64,000 nt of DNA, taken from UBA2966 sp965242505 (GTDB lineage Bacteria > Pseudomonadota > Alphaproteobacteria > UBA2966). The position numbers and the translations under genes were made by a program. The notes beneath the pieces are model-generated. The model saw only the letters and a program-made list of their open reading frames with translations. It was not told the origin of the DNA and searched no databases. Location of the stretch: positions 186,001-250,000 of the forward strand of contig OZ251449.1 of assembly GCA_965242505.1 (NCBI GenBank), in the 5' to 3' direction. Positions within the stretch are counted from its first letter, which is position 1; each line of letters begins with the position of its first letter. Positions 1 to 8,687 of this stretch are shown piece by piece.

Positions 1-413
1 CGCATCGTATGCCCGTCTACGCGGCGGTGTTCATGATCGTCGCGCTGGCCAACGTGGGCCTGCCCGGCACCAGCGGCTTCGTCGGCGAGTTCCTGGTGCT
101 GGTGGGCATTTTCCGCGTGGATACCTGGGTGGCGTTTCTGGCGACGACCGGAATCGTCCTGAGCGTCGCCTATACGCTCTGGCTCTATCGCCGGGTGATC
201 TACGGGAAGCTGGAAAAGGCCGAATTGAAGGACGTCTCCGATCTCGACTGGCGGGAGATCGCCGTCTTCGCGCCGCTGATCGTTCTCGTGCTCTTCTTCG
301 GCGTCTATCCCCAGCCGCTGCTCGACGTCATGCACGTCTCCGTGGCGAATCTCATCGAGAACCACGACGTGGCCATGAACGGCGGCGGCGGCGTCGCGCG
401 GCTGGGCCGGTAG
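1..413 (+). CDS. nuoM: NADH-quinone oxidoreductase subunit M (C-terminal part)
   Basis: This is the C-terminal end of the complex I antiporter-like subunit M, an inner-membrane protein that helps couple NADH:quinone electron transfer to proton pumping. The gene enters from the left edge and the frame is already open at base 3, so the 5' part is missing. The visible roughly 136 residues hold the conserved loop ALANVGLPGTSGFVGEF, three hydrophobic segments, and the YRRVIYGK turn that follows the last antiporter helix in NuoM. The stop is TAG at 411-413, 12 bases before the next start. The neighbour is nuoN, as in the usual nuo operon. The assignment is secure; only the N-terminus is unseen. Confidence 0.95.
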   Translation, partial: HRMPVYAAVFMIVALANVGLPGTSGFVGEFLVLVGIFRVDTWVAFLATTGIVLSVAYTLWLYRRVIYGKLEKAELKDVSDLDWREIAVFAPLIVLVLFFGVYPQPLLDVMHVSVANLIENHDVAMNGGGGVARLGR

Positions 414-425
414 GGGGACCGACGG

Positions 426-1877
426 ATGCCGACGGCGCACGCCGTTCCCGACCTCGCGCCGGCGCTGCCCGAGGCCGTCCTCGCGGTCGCGGCCATGGCG
501 CTTCTGATGCTGGGCGTCTTCCGCGGCGACGGGTCGACCAGGACCGTGTCGTGGCTCGCCGTCGCGGCGATGGCGGTCGCGGGGTTTTTCGTGATCGCGG
601 GTCCGTCGGACGGCGTCGTCACCTTCGCGGGCATGTTCGTGGTCGACCGGTTCGCCATCTTCATGAAGGCGCTGGTGCTGATCGGGTCGGCATTGGCCCT
701 CGTCATGTCGTTCGGATACCTCCGGGACGAAGGCATGGAACGGTCCGAGTTCCCGGTCCTTCTGCTTCTCGCCACCCTCGGCATGCTCATGATGATCTCG
801 GCGAACGATCTCATGGCGCTCTATCTGGGACTCGAGCTCCAGAGCCTCGCGCTCTACGTGGTCGCGGCCTTCAAGCGCGAGTCCCTGCGCAGCACGGAGG
901 CCGGGTTGAAGTACTTCGTGCTGGGCGCCCTGTCGTCGGGCATGTTGCTCTATGGTTGCTCGCTGATCTACGGGACGACGGGCGCCACCGACTTCGCCTC
1001 CCTCTCCGCCGCGTTGGGCGACGGGAGCGAGGTCCCGATCGGACTCGTCATCGGGCTGGTGTTCCTCGTCTCGGGACTGGCGTTCAAGGTCTCGGCGGCG
1101 CCGTTCCACATGTGGACGCCGGACGTCTACGAAGGCGCACCGACGCCGGTCACCGCGTTCCTCGCCGTCGCGCCCAAGATCGCGGCCGTCGCGCTGTTGC
1201 TCCGGGTCATGATGTCTCCGTTCGGGGACCTCGCGTCGCAGTGGCGGCAGATCATCGTCGTCGTCTCCATCGCCTCGATGGCGCTCGGCGCGTTCGCCGC
1301 GATCCGGCAGGACAACGTCAAGCGCCTGATGGCCTACAGTTCGATCGGCCACGTGGGCTACGCGCTCGTGGGCCTCGCGGCGGGAACCGCGGCGGGAGTG
1401 CGCGGCGCGATCCTCTACATGACGATATATCTCGCCATGAACGTCGGAACCTTCGCCGTGATTCTCAACATGAAGCGCGCGGGCGCCATGGTCGAGGGGA
1501 TACACGACCTGGCCGGACTCGCCCGGTCGCGGCCCTTGATGGCGCTGGCGATGGGGATCTTCATGTTCTCGCTCGCGGGCATTCCGCCGTTGGCCGGGTT
1601 TTTCGCCAAGCTCTACGTGTTCCTGGCGGCCGTGGACGCGGAACTCTACGCCCTCGCCGTCATCGGCGTGCTGGCGAGCGTCGTCGGCGCGTTCTACTAT
1701 CTGCGCATCATCAAGATCATGTACTTCGACGCGCCGTCCGAGCCCTTCGACGCCCCGATGGCGCCGGAAATGCGGATCATCCTCGCCGCCGCGGCCGTCT
1801 TCACCCTGTTCTTCTTCGTCTATCCCGCTCCGTTCCTCGCCGGCGCCGAGGCGGCCGCCCTGGCCCTCGTCCGGTGA
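426..1877 (+). CDS. nuoN: NADH-quinone oxidoreductase subunit N
   Basis: Membrane subunit N of complex I, 483 residues, the usual family length, with about 14 hydrophobic segments across the whole chain. Family signatures are visible: LMMISANDLMALYLGLELQ near residue 120, a KYFVLGALSSGMLLYG segment, FKVSAAPFHMWTPDVYEGAP near 220, and the RLMAYSSIGHVGY region near 300. The start ATG at 426 follows a purine-rich GGGGGACCG stretch. It is the last nuo gene. Its TGA overlaps the GTG start of the biotin ligase (GTGA), which implies translational coupling of complex I to a cofactor-attachment gene, an arrangement common in Alphaproteobacteria. Confidence 0.97.
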   Translation: MPTAHAVPDLAPALPEAVLAVAAMALLMLGVFRGDGSTRTVSWLAVAAMAVAGFFVIAGPSDGVVTFAGMFVVDRFAIFMKALVLIGSALALVMSFGYLRDEGMERSEFPVLLLLATLGMLMMISANDLMALYLGLELQSLALYVVAAFKRESLRSTEAGLKYFVLGALSSGMLLYGCSLIYGTTGATDFASLSAALGDGSEVPIGLVIGLVFLVSGLAFKVSAAPFHMWTPDVYEGAPTPVTAFLAVAPKIAAVALLLRVMMSPFGDLASQWRQIIVVVSIASMALGAFAAIRQDNVKRLMAYSSIGHVGYALVGLAAGTAAGVRGAILYMTIYLAMNVGTFAVILNMKRAGAMVEGIHDLAGLARSRPLMALAMGIFMFSLAGIPPLAGFFAKLYVFLAAVDAELYALAVIGVLASVVGAFYYLRIIKIMYFDAPSEPFDAPMAPEMRIILAAAAVFTLFFFVYPAPFLAGAEAAALALVR

Positions 1878-2650
1878 CGCCGCGCCTGCCGGGATTCTAT
1901 TCGTTGACCGCCCTCGAGACGGTGGGCAGCACCAACGACGAGGCTCGCGGCCTTGCCGAACGCGGGGCGCCGGCGGGCGCGCTCGTCTGGGCGAAGCGGC
2001 AGACGGCCGGCCGCGGCCGCCGCGGACGGGTGTGGGAGTCCCCGCCCGGCAACCTTTACTGTTCCGTCGTTCTCCGGCCGCCGGTCGGTCCCGCGGCGGC
2101 GGCGCAGCTTTCCTTCGTAGCGGCCCTCGCCCTGGGGGAGGGGATTCGGGAATCCCTGCCTTCCGGTTCCGTCGTGCGGTACAAATGGCCCAACGACGTC
2201 CTCATCGACGGCGGGAAGGTCGCCGGGATACTGCTGGAGTCCCAGATCGGAGAGAAGGGGTTGCTGGAATGGGCGCTGATCGGGACGGGCGTCAACGTCG
2301 CCAGTTTCCCCACCGGCGCGGAACGGCCCGCGACCAGTCTGAGCCGGGCGGGGTCGAACCTGTCCGTCGTCGACGTCCTGACGGTCTATGCCCGATCGTT
2401 GTGGGCGTGGTGCGTCGTTTGGGAGCGGGACGGGTTCGGGCCGGTCCGCGAGGCGTGGCTGAAGAGGGCGGCGGGCCTCGGAGAGGCCATCGAGGTGCGG
2501 CTTCCCGACAGGACGCTGAGCGGGACCTTCGACGCCCTCGACGCTTCCGGCTCCCTCGTCCTGCTCACGCCCCATGGCCGGCGGATCGTCTCCGCCGGCG
2601 AGGTGTTCGTCGGGACGCGGGACGCGGGACGCGCCGCGGGAAACGGGTGA
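1874..2650 (+). CDS. birA: Biotin--[acetyl-CoA-carboxylase] ligase
   Basis: Biotin protein ligase of 258 residues that adenylates biotin and attaches it to the lysine of biotin carboxyl carrier domains in the cytoplasm. The GTG at 1874 overlaps the nuoN stop and gives the normal N-terminus just before GSTNDEA. The biotinyl-AMP loop GRGRRGR, the KWPNDVLIDGGKVAGILLE core and the GTGVNV strand are all present, followed by a small C-terminal SH3-like domain. There is no N-terminal helix-turn-helix, so this is a ligase-only (class I) form without repressor function. Plausible substrates in the window include the BCCP at about 14.8 kb. Confidence 0.95.
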   Translation: MTPRLPGFYSLTALETVGSTNDEARGLAERGAPAGALVWAKRQTAGRGRRGRVWESPPGNLYCSVVLRPPVGPAAAAQLSFVAALALGEGIRESLPSGSVVRYKWPNDVLIDGGKVAGILLESQIGEKGLLEWALIGTGVNVASFPTGAERPATSLSRAGSNLSVVDVLTVYARSLWAWCVVWERDGFGPVREAWLKRAAGLGEAIEVRLPDRTLSGTFDALDASGSLVLLTPHGRRIVSAGEVFVGTRDAGRAAGNG

Positions 2651-2656
2651 CGGACC

Positions 2657-3445
2657 GTGCTGCTGGCCATCGACGCGGGTAACACCCACACCGTCTTCGC
2701 CGTCATCGAAGGCGAGGACCTCCGCCGGCAGTGGCGCGCGGCGACCAGCGCATCGCGCACCGCGGACGAATACGCGGTATGGCTGACGCAGTTGATGGAG
2801 TTGGAGCGGATCCGGTTCGCCGACGTCGGCGAGGCGATCATCTCCACCGTCGCGCCCCAGGCCCTCTTCGACCTTCGCAGGTTGTGCCGCGACTATTTCG
2901 GTTGCGAGCCCCTGGTGGTGGGAGAGGGCGTCGAACTGGGGATCGACGTTCTCCTCGAACGTTCGGCGGAAGTGGGCGCCGACCGCCTGGTGAACGCCGT
3001 CGCGGCGGGCGACAGACACGGCGGCCCCCTGATCGTCGTCGATTTCGGGACGGCCACGACGTTCGACGTCGTCGACGCCGACGGGAACTACCGGGGCGGC
3101 GTGATCGCTCCCGGCGTGAACCTGAGTCTCGAGGCGCTCCACATGGCGGCCGCGAAACTGCCGCGCATCGCGGTCGAGAGGCCCCGTCGCGTCATCGGCG
3201 GCGATACCCTGGAGGCCATGCAGTCGGGCGTTTACTGGGGGTACGTCGGTCTGATCGAAGGCATCGTCGGCCGGATCCGGGAGGAGTTCCCGGAGACCGA
3301 CGCCTCGAAAATGAAGGTCGTCGCCACCGGCGGGCTCGCGCCCTTGTTCGCGGGTGGAACGGACGCGATCGGGCATGTGGATCCGGACCTCACGATCCGG
3401 GGCCTGCAATTGCTGCACGAACGCAATTCCGGGAGCGCCGGGTGA
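2657..3445 (+). CDS. coaX: Type III pantothenate kinase
   Basis: CoaX-type pantothenate kinase, 262 residues, performing the first step of coenzyme A synthesis (pantothenate to 4'-phosphopantothenate). The N-terminal DAGNTHTVFAVIEG phosphate loop of the ASKHA fold, the GADRLVNAVAA motif and DFGTATTFDVVDADG are all visible, as is the later GGVIAPGVNLS stretch. The start is GTG at 2657, six bases after the birA stop. The stop overlaps the RNase J GTG start. The order birA-coaX-rnj is conserved in Alphaproteobacteria. Confidence 0.96.
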   Translation: MLLAIDAGNTHTVFAVIEGEDLRRQWRAATSASRTADEYAVWLTQLMELERIRFADVGEAIISTVAPQALFDLRRLCRDYFGCEPLVVGEGVELGIDVLLERSAEVGADRLVNAVAAGDRHGGPLIVVDFGTATTFDVVDADGNYRGGVIAPGVNLSLEALHMAAAKLPRIAVERPRRVIGGDTLEAMQSGVYWGYVGLIEGIVGRIREEFPETDASKMKVVATGGLAPLFAGGTDAIGHVDPDLTIRGLQLLHERNSGSAG

Positions 3446-5175
3446 CGCGTCCAGGATCGGCGCCTCGCGGAGAGTTGCTCTTCCTGCCCTTGGGGGGAGC
3501 GGGCGAGATCGGCATGAACCTCAACCTTTACGGGTTCGACGGGCAGTGGATCATGGTCGATTGCGGCATCACGTTCGCCGACGACTCCATGCCCGGCGTC
3601 GACCTCGTTCTTCCCGACCCCCGGTTCATTGAGGAACGGTCGGGAGACCTGCTGGGCCTGTTCCTGACGCACGCCCACGAAGACCACATCGGCGCCGTGC
3701 CCTATCTGTGGCCGCGGTTGAGATGCCCCGTCTACGCCACGCCGTTCACTGCGGCCCTGGTCGCGGGAAAACTGGAGCGGGCCGGCCTTTCGGGCGACGC
3801 GCCTCTCAACGTCGTTCCCGTTGCCGGCTCGGTGACCTTGGGGGACTTCGACGTGCGGTACGTTCCCATTACCCACTCGATTCCCGAGGCCCATTCCCTC
3901 GGCATCAGGACACCCGCGGGGACCGTCGTCCACACCGGGGACTGGAAGCTGGATCCGGCTCCCGTCGTCGGCGAGGCGACGGATGCGGCGCCGTTCCGGG
4001 CGTTGGGAGACGGCGGGGTGCTGGCGCTGGTCTGCGACTCGACCAACGTGTTCCGGCCCGGCCGCTCGGGTTCCGAACGGACCGTTCGGGAAAACATGGA
4101 AGAGATCGTCGCCGGGGCGAAAGGACGCGTCGCGATCACGACGTTCGCGTCCAACGTGGCCCGGATCAAGACCGTTCTGGCGATCGCCGAGGCGTGCGAC
4201 CGCCATGCGGTCCTGGTCGGCCGCTCGATGTGGCGGACGCTGAACGCCGCGCGCGCGACCGGGCATCTCGATCCTGGCGTGGCCGTCCTCGCCGACAGGG
4301 ACGCCGGTTACCTGCCGCCGGAAAGGACCTTGCTGCTGTGCACCGGTTGCCAGGGGGAGCCGCGCGGCGCCATGTCGAGAATCGCGTTCGACGACCACCC
4401 CCACGTCCGGTTGGAAGCGGGGGATACCGTGATCTTCTCCTCAAAGATCATTCCGGGCAACGAGCGCTCCATCGCCCGCGCGCACAACCGGCTTACGTTG
4501 TCGGGCGTGGAGGTGATCACCGAAAAGGACCGCCTCGTGCATACCTCCGGCCACCCCTCGCGGGACGAGCTCGGCGAGATGTACTCCTGGATCCGTCCGG
4601 AACTGGCGGTTCCCGTTCACGGCGAGATCCGCCATTTGAGCGAACATTCGCGGTTCGCCCTCGACAACGGCGCGAGGAACGCCGTCGTCGTTCGGAACGG
4701 CGACGTGCTGCGCCTGAGTCCGGACCCCGGCGCCATCGTCGATCGCGCGCCGGCGGGCCGGTTGGCGCTCGACGGACGCGGCCTCGTGGCGGAGGATTCG
4801 GACATTCTGCGAATGCGCCGACGGCTGAGTTCCAACGGGTTCGTCGCCGTGACCATCGTCCTGGACGCCGGAGCGCTGGCGGCGGCGCGGCCGCGCGTCC
4901 TCGCGCGCGGCGTTCCCGGGACGGAGGGTTCCGATTTCGAATCCAGGGCGGCTTCGCGGCTGGATCGGGAGTTGCGCGCCCTGCCGCGCGCCCGCCGGGC
5001 GGACGACGACGCCATCGACGATCTGGCGCGCCGAACGCTGCGGCGCCTGCTCAAGCCCTTGACCGCCGCCCGGCCGCCGATCGACGTGGACGTCGTTCGG
5101 CTGGAGGCCCATGCGACGGAGGACGGACGGGCGGAACCCCGCCCGCGAGAATCCCGGGAGGTCGATCATGATTGA
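3442..5175 (+). CDS. rnj: Ribonuclease J
   Basis: Metallo-beta-lactamase/beta-CASP ribonuclease, 577 residues, with 5'-3' exonuclease and endonuclease activity in RNA decay and maturation. The start is the GTG overlapping the coaX stop. The zinc site HAHEDH is at residues 77-82, followed by the second-metal region VPITHSIPEAHS and HTGDWKLD. Beta-CASP motifs are present, including TTFASNVARI, the CTGCQGEPRGAMSR segment, and a VHTSGHPSRDEL/VPVHGEIRHL pair. A roughly 110-residue C-terminal domain matches alphaproteobacterial RNase J. Its last codons overlap the next gene by 8 bases. Confidence 0.96.
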   Translation: MTRPGSAPRGELLFLPLGGAGEIGMNLNLYGFDGQWIMVDCGITFADDSMPGVDLVLPDPRFIEERSGDLLGLFLTHAHEDHIGAVPYLWPRLRCPVYATPFTAALVAGKLERAGLSGDAPLNVVPVAGSVTLGDFDVRYVPITHSIPEAHSLGIRTPAGTVVHTGDWKLDPAPVVGEATDAAPFRALGDGGVLALVCDSTNVFRPGRSGSERTVRENMEEIVAGAKGRVAITTFASNVARIKTVLAIAEACDRHAVLVGRSMWRTLNAARATGHLDPGVAVLADRDAGYLPPERTLLLCTGCQGEPRGAMSRIAFDDHPHVRLEAGDTVIFSSKIIPGNERSIARAHNRLTLSGVEVITEKDRLVHTSGHPSRDELGEMYSWIRPELAVPVHGEIRHLSEHSRFALDNGARNAVVVRNGDVLRLSPDPGAIVDRAPAGRLALDGRGLVAEDSDILRMRRRLSSNGFVAVTIVLDAGALAAARPRVLARGVPGTEGSDFESRAASRLDRELRALPRARRADDDAIDDLARRTLRRLLKPLTAARPPIDVDVVRLEAHATEDGRAEPRPRESREVDHD

Positions 5176-5581
5176 CCGTCTCAACCACGTCGCCATTGCC
5201 GTGCCCGACCTCGGGGCCGCGGCCGGCCTGTATCGCGACGTTCTGGGAGCGCGGGTTTCGGAACCGCATGACCTTCCCGAGCATGGCGTCACCGTGATCT
5301 TCGTCGAGCTGCCGAACACCAGGATCGAGCTCCTGCATCCTCTCGGCGACGACTCGCCGGTTGCCGGATTTCTCGAGCGGAATCCCGCGGGCGGCATCCA
5401 TCACGTGTGCTACGAGGTCGACGACATCGTTGCGGCGCGGGACCGGCTCGCGGCGAAGGGCGCGCGTGTCCTCGGGGACGGCGAGCCCCGGATCGGGGCG
5501 CACGGAAAGCCCGTGCTCTTCCTTCATCCCAAGGATTTCTGCGGGACGCTCGTCGAGCTGGAACAGGCGGGGGAGGAATGA
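5168..5581 (+). CDS. mce: Methylmalonyl-CoA epimerase
   Basis: Small glyoxalase-fold enzyme, 137 residues, interconverting (2S)- and (2R)-methylmalonyl-CoA in the propionyl-CoA to succinyl-CoA route. Two beta-alpha-beta-beta-beta modules are recognisable, with metal-ligand positions in NHVAIAVPD, IELLHPLGDDSP, GIHHVCYEVDD and GTLVELEQ. The ATG at 5168 lies inside the end of rnj, and the TGA overlaps the next ATG, so it sits in a tightly packed operon. Length and motifs are normal for the family. Confidence 0.94.
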   Translation: MIDRLNHVAIAVPDLGAAAGLYRDVLGARVSEPHDLPEHGVTVIFVELPNTRIELLHPLGDDSPVAGFLERNPAGGIHHVCYEVDDIVAARDRLAAKGARVLGDGEPRIGAHGKPVLFLHPKDFCGTLVELEQAGEE

Positions 5582-5838
5582 GCTGGACCAGCCTCGCCGC
5601 CACCTACGTCATCGTCTGGTGGCTGGCGCTGTTCGCGACGCTGCCGTTCGGCGTCCGCGCCTCCGATGCGGTCGAACCCGGCGTGGAGCCCGGCGCGCCC
5701 GAGAAGCCGCGCATGTGGATCAAGGCGGGCGCGACGACGGCCATCGCCACCGTGATTACGGGCGTCGTCTGGGCGCTGGTCGAACACGGCGTCATCGACG
5801 TCCGCGCGGCCGCGGGCTGGCCCGGCGTCGGATCGTGA
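5578..5838 (+). CDS. DUF1467 family small membrane protein
   Basis: An 86-residue inner-membrane protein with two hydrophobic helices, one near residues 5-25 and one near 52-70, separated by a charged loop with the LPFGVRASDAVEPG signature of DUF1467. The function is not established. In many Alphaproteobacteria this gene follows mce and precedes proS and lolCE. Here it overlaps the mce stop (ATGA), but the expected proS does not follow; an inserted cassette begins instead. Membership of the family is well supported. No role can be read from the sequence. Confidence 0.88.
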   Translation: MSWTSLAATYVIVWWLALFATLPFGVRASDAVEPGVEPGAPEKPRMWIKAGATTAIATVITGVVWALVEHGVIDVRAAAGWPGVGS

Positions 5839-5928
5839 AGATCCGTCATTTCCGTGGAAGAGTTCATGAAAAATCCCGAGACCGCCGGATGAAGAGTGGC
5901 TGTCCAGCCGATTCACCACATTCAGCCC

Positions 5929-6007
5929 GCATTTCTCGTACTGCTCGTCCGCGAGCCTCATCCGGCGACGGGGCACCGCCGCAGGGTCCATTCGCGTTCC
6001 TCCCCCC
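5929..6007 (+). repeat. Left direct repeat flanking the ietAS cassette
   Basis: About 79 bases that align, by eye at roughly three quarters identity, with 10063-10139 on the other side of the two-gene cassette. Shared blocks include CATCCG(G/A)CGACG, CGCCGCAGGGTCC and CTCCTCCCCCCT. The last part is the beginning of the dispersed GC-rich repeat; the upstream part is not seen elsewhere in the window. Confidence 0.55.
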
Positions 6008-6028
6008 TGTCAGGGGGGCGGGAGGGGG
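5999..6028. repeat. Dispersed GC-rich palindromic repeat, module A
   Basis: Single copy of module A: a CCCCCCTGTCAGGGGGG palindrome followed by a G-rich tail. It belongs to the dispersed family described under the 18940-19350 array. Confidence 0.7.
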
Positions 6029-6095
6029 ATGATCGCGGTCGCGCAACGCCGCGCAATCATCGATCCCTGCCGGTATGAGAAATGCGGGTTAGCTC

Positions 6096-8681
6096 TTACG
6101 GAGTCAGGGCAACAATAGGCACGCCGAGTCGCGTCCTGATCTCATCGTACACAGCGATGCCTTCACCGGCCTCGATCGTCACCGCGACCCCGTACCGGAT
6201 TGGCTGATCCAGGGCACCAGCCTGTTGCCGGCAGAAGATGCGCAGTAACACGTGCCCATCATCGACGAACGACACCGCTTTCCCCCCTTCGTATCTCTCA
6301 TGAAACACGGTGCCTCGGGACACCGATGTGTGCGGAGGTTGACCGCTCGACCTCTTCACCCCCGCGGCGGTTTCCAGTTTCGTCACCGCGCCTACTTCGA
6401 GCTTCGCCCGACGATACGCTTGGTGACGAGGATTCACCGGCGACAACCATGCGACCGTCACCGTCACTTTCCTCGGCTCGGTGATCCTTTCCAGGCTCGG
6501 GGGAAGCGGTATCCGGTGAACCTTCGCCTCCCTCGCCGAGATCGTCCCGTATCCAAGCAGCGTCGCCCGGTGGGGCGTACACGCCACCGCTTCCTCGATG
6601 TCGGGAAACCCATATCCCAGAAGGCGCGCGATGTTGTCGCGCCGTGCGGAATGCCGTCCTTTCCCTTGGGGGCTATAGAGTCGATCCAGGACGTCCGACC
6701 GGCTCCCCCATTTCGCCCGATGAACGAGCATCGCCTTGGTGACGACCGCGTAATACTGCGGGTCCAGATCTCCATGCAGCGATCCGCCATCCGTGTCCAT
6801 GAGCGCGTCGAAGATTCGATGGGCGGCTCTTGTCGCCAGTGCCGTGGCGGCGCTGGTTCCCTCTTGCAACCACTCCCGGTCGCGCGCGCCTCCCGCGCCT
6901 GGAGCCGCCGCTTTGAGGCCATATCGTCCACCCGGAACTACGATGAGAGTTTCACCGCTTGCATGGAAGCTCACCTGCTCCCGGCCGCCGGGTAGGTGGA
7001 CGTCGGGTTTGATCACCCTTCGGTGACCGAGGCCCTGTGCGGAGCTGATGTTGGGAAGGTCGCCGTCCGGGTAGGGGTCCACCGCCGCCGCGCCCCGCGG
7101 TCCGTCAAAGGCATCGTCATGCCGTGCCCCGACCGTGACGACGTTCAGCGCCTCCGCGGGCGACAGGAGCGTCCGATACGCCCTGTTGTCGGCGAGCGCC
7201 TGGAGCACCGCGCGCTCCCGCTCTTCAGGATCGGCGTCCTCGAAGCTCGTCCAGTCGGGAAATGCGCTCACCGGCAAGGATAATTTCACGTTGCCTGCAC
7301 TCACGAGAAAGAGAATCCCATAGTGCTCCGCGAGATGGTCGAGGAGCTTCGCCCATGGGCTCATCGGGCCGCTGAAGGGGCGCCTCGGATCGCCCAAGGA
7401 TAGATTCACGAGAAATACTTCCGGCGCCGTCGCCTCGCCTTCGCCGTCTCCTTCCTTCATGCGCCTGATCGCGCGGTAGATCACGTCGACCAGGAGGCGA
7501 TCGCGTCTCGGCTCCTCGCGAAGACCGCGCCCCGGCGCGTACAGGACGGGACGCAAATGGAGTCTCCGCAAGATCGGAGGTTCCCCGAGATTCCTGTCCC
7601 CGTGCAGGATCAGGGAGGCCATCGCCGTCCCATGCTCGCGCTCCGACAGGACGCTCATTGCTTCGAGGTTGTCCGGATCGTCCACATCGAGGCGGCCGTC
7701 CAGCAATTGGTGATTCTGGACCGGTACACCGTCGAGCAATGCCGCGATGGGCGGGCGATCGTCAGGCGGTTCGGCCCCAAGCGCCGCACCGGATTCCGTT
7801 TCATCGCCACGTTCCAGGATGTCGAGCGACGACTGCGGGCGCAGGAACATGATGTCGTCGCAGATCGCGAGATGGATTTCCTCGCGCGCAACGAGGCGTT
7901 CGACCTCCGAGCCCGGCAGATCGATCAGCGCCGCTTCGTACCGGATGTCTTCGATGATCGCGTGATGGATGATGTTCCCGCCGGCATTGGCGACCGCTTC
8001 CTCCATTCGCCGGTACGCCGCCGCTCTGCGCTCCGCGCCGTCGTGGAACCAGAGCTCGGCTTCAATGCGGAGAAGTTCCGATGATTCGGCCCCGAGATCC
8101 TCGCGCCAGAACTCAATGGTCTCGTCCGCGATCCGATCAGCAAGGCCCCAAGGCCGAACGTCCCGGAGGCGCGCGAAGATGTCCCGCCACGGAGTGTGGC
8201 TACGAGGAAGAGCCTCCTTGCTCCGCCAGACGTCCCACAACCGGAGTAACTCCCGGAGCGCCCTGACATCGGGCATGGCCAGATACAGCCTGCCGCCCAC
8301 CGGCCTATCTTCCCGAGGCTGCCCCTCCCTGCCCCGACGAGTGTCTACCTCGAACAGGTCCTCGTCCGGGTCGAATACCGCCTCCTCATCGGCGAGAAAC
8401 TCAAGGCCCTGGATTCTCGTGACGAGCTGGTGGAAGTCGCCGATCGAGCCTGCGACCTCGAATACGAGTGCACGTTCCGGCGCGATGCTGGACGGGTCGG
8501 CGCGAAGCGAAAGTCCGCTCTCGTCGGATGCCAGGACCGTTTTAAGACGCTCGAACCTGGGACCGAGGCGTTGCCCTTGGTGTTGGGGAGACAACCTCGG
8601 ACCGCCTTGTGGGAAGCCCGGCGGGGCCGGCGGCTCGCCCGGCTCCGCCGACGGCAGCGGAAGGAGAGGGTATTCCGCCAT
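6096..8681 (-). CDS. ietS: Subtilisin-like (S8) serine protease, IetS-type
   Basis: Intracellular S8 peptidase of 861 residues with no signal peptide. Residues 1-300 form a charged N-terminal region without a recognised domain. The protease follows, with a visible catalytic triad: Asp317 in ALLDGVP, His350 in EHGTAMAS and Ser610 in EGTSAATA. The oxyanion Asn464 is in FLVSAGN. The C-terminal 200 residues are beta-rich. The gene lies 6 bases downstream of an AAA ATPase on the same strand. That pairing and both lengths match IetA/IetS, first described on Agrobacterium plasmids and later shown to be an anti-phage system. Known: the pair works together. Inferred: the ATPase controls or feeds the protease. 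GC content is lower than in flanking housekeeping genes, which supports acquisition. Confidence 0.85.
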   Translation of the reverse strand: MAEYPLLPLPSAEPGEPPAPPGFPQGGPRLSPQHQGQRLGPRFERLKTVLASDESGLSLRADPSSIAPERALVFEVAGSIGDFHQLVTRIQGLEFLADEEAVFDPDEDLFEVDTRRGREGQPREDRPVGGRLYLAMPDVRALRELLRLWDVWRSKEALPRSHTPWRDIFARLRDVRPWGLADRIADETIEFWREDLGAESSELLRIEAELWFHDGAERRAAAYRRMEEAVANAGGNIIHHAIIEDIRYEAALIDLPGSEVERLVAREEIHLAICDDIMFLRPQSSLDILERGDETESGAALGAEPPDDRPPIAALLDGVPVQNHQLLDGRLDVDDPDNLEAMSVLSEREHGTAMASLILHGDRNLGEPPILRRLHLRPVLYAPGRGLREEPRRDRLLVDVIYRAIRRMKEGDGEGEATAPEVFLVNLSLGDPRRPFSGPMSPWAKLLDHLAEHYGILFLVSAGNVKLSLPVSAFPDWTSFEDADPEERERAVLQALADNRAYRTLLSPAEALNVVTVGARHDDAFDGPRGAAAVDPYPDGDLPNISSAQGLGHRRVIKPDVHLPGGREQVSFHASGETLIVVPGGRYGLKAAAPGAGGARDREWLQEGTSAATALATRAAHRIFDALMDTDGGSLHGDLDPQYYAVVTKAMLVHRAKWGSRSDVLDRLYSPQGKGRHSARRDNIARLLGYGFPDIEEAVACTPHRATLLGYGTISAREAKVHRIPLPPSLERITEPRKVTVTVAWLSPVNPRHQAYRRAKLEVGAVTKLETAAGVKRSSGQPPHTSVSRGTVFHERYEGGKAVSFVDDGHVLLRIFCRQQAGALDQPIRYGVAVTIEAGEGIAVYDEIRTRLGVPIVALTP

Positions 8682-8687
8682 GTCGGA

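Larger units (their letters stand above)
5926..6088. repeat. Imperfect inverted repeat next to the ietS 3' end
   Basis: The 16-base arm CCCGCATTTCTCGTAC at 5926-5941 is matched by its reverse complement with one mismatch at 6073-6088, about 130 bases apart and ending 8 bases before the ietS stop. Between the arms lies one GC-rich palindromic repeat module. The structure marks the left edge of the ietAS cassette. It may be a relic of insertion or a termination signal; the sequence alone does not decide. Confidence 0.5.

Noticed and set aside
551..1873. Long plus-strand frame overlapping nuoN that runs into the biotin ligase.
   Set aside because: The part before 1874 is an arginine-rich shadow of nuoN; only the segment from the GTG at 1874 resembles a protein.
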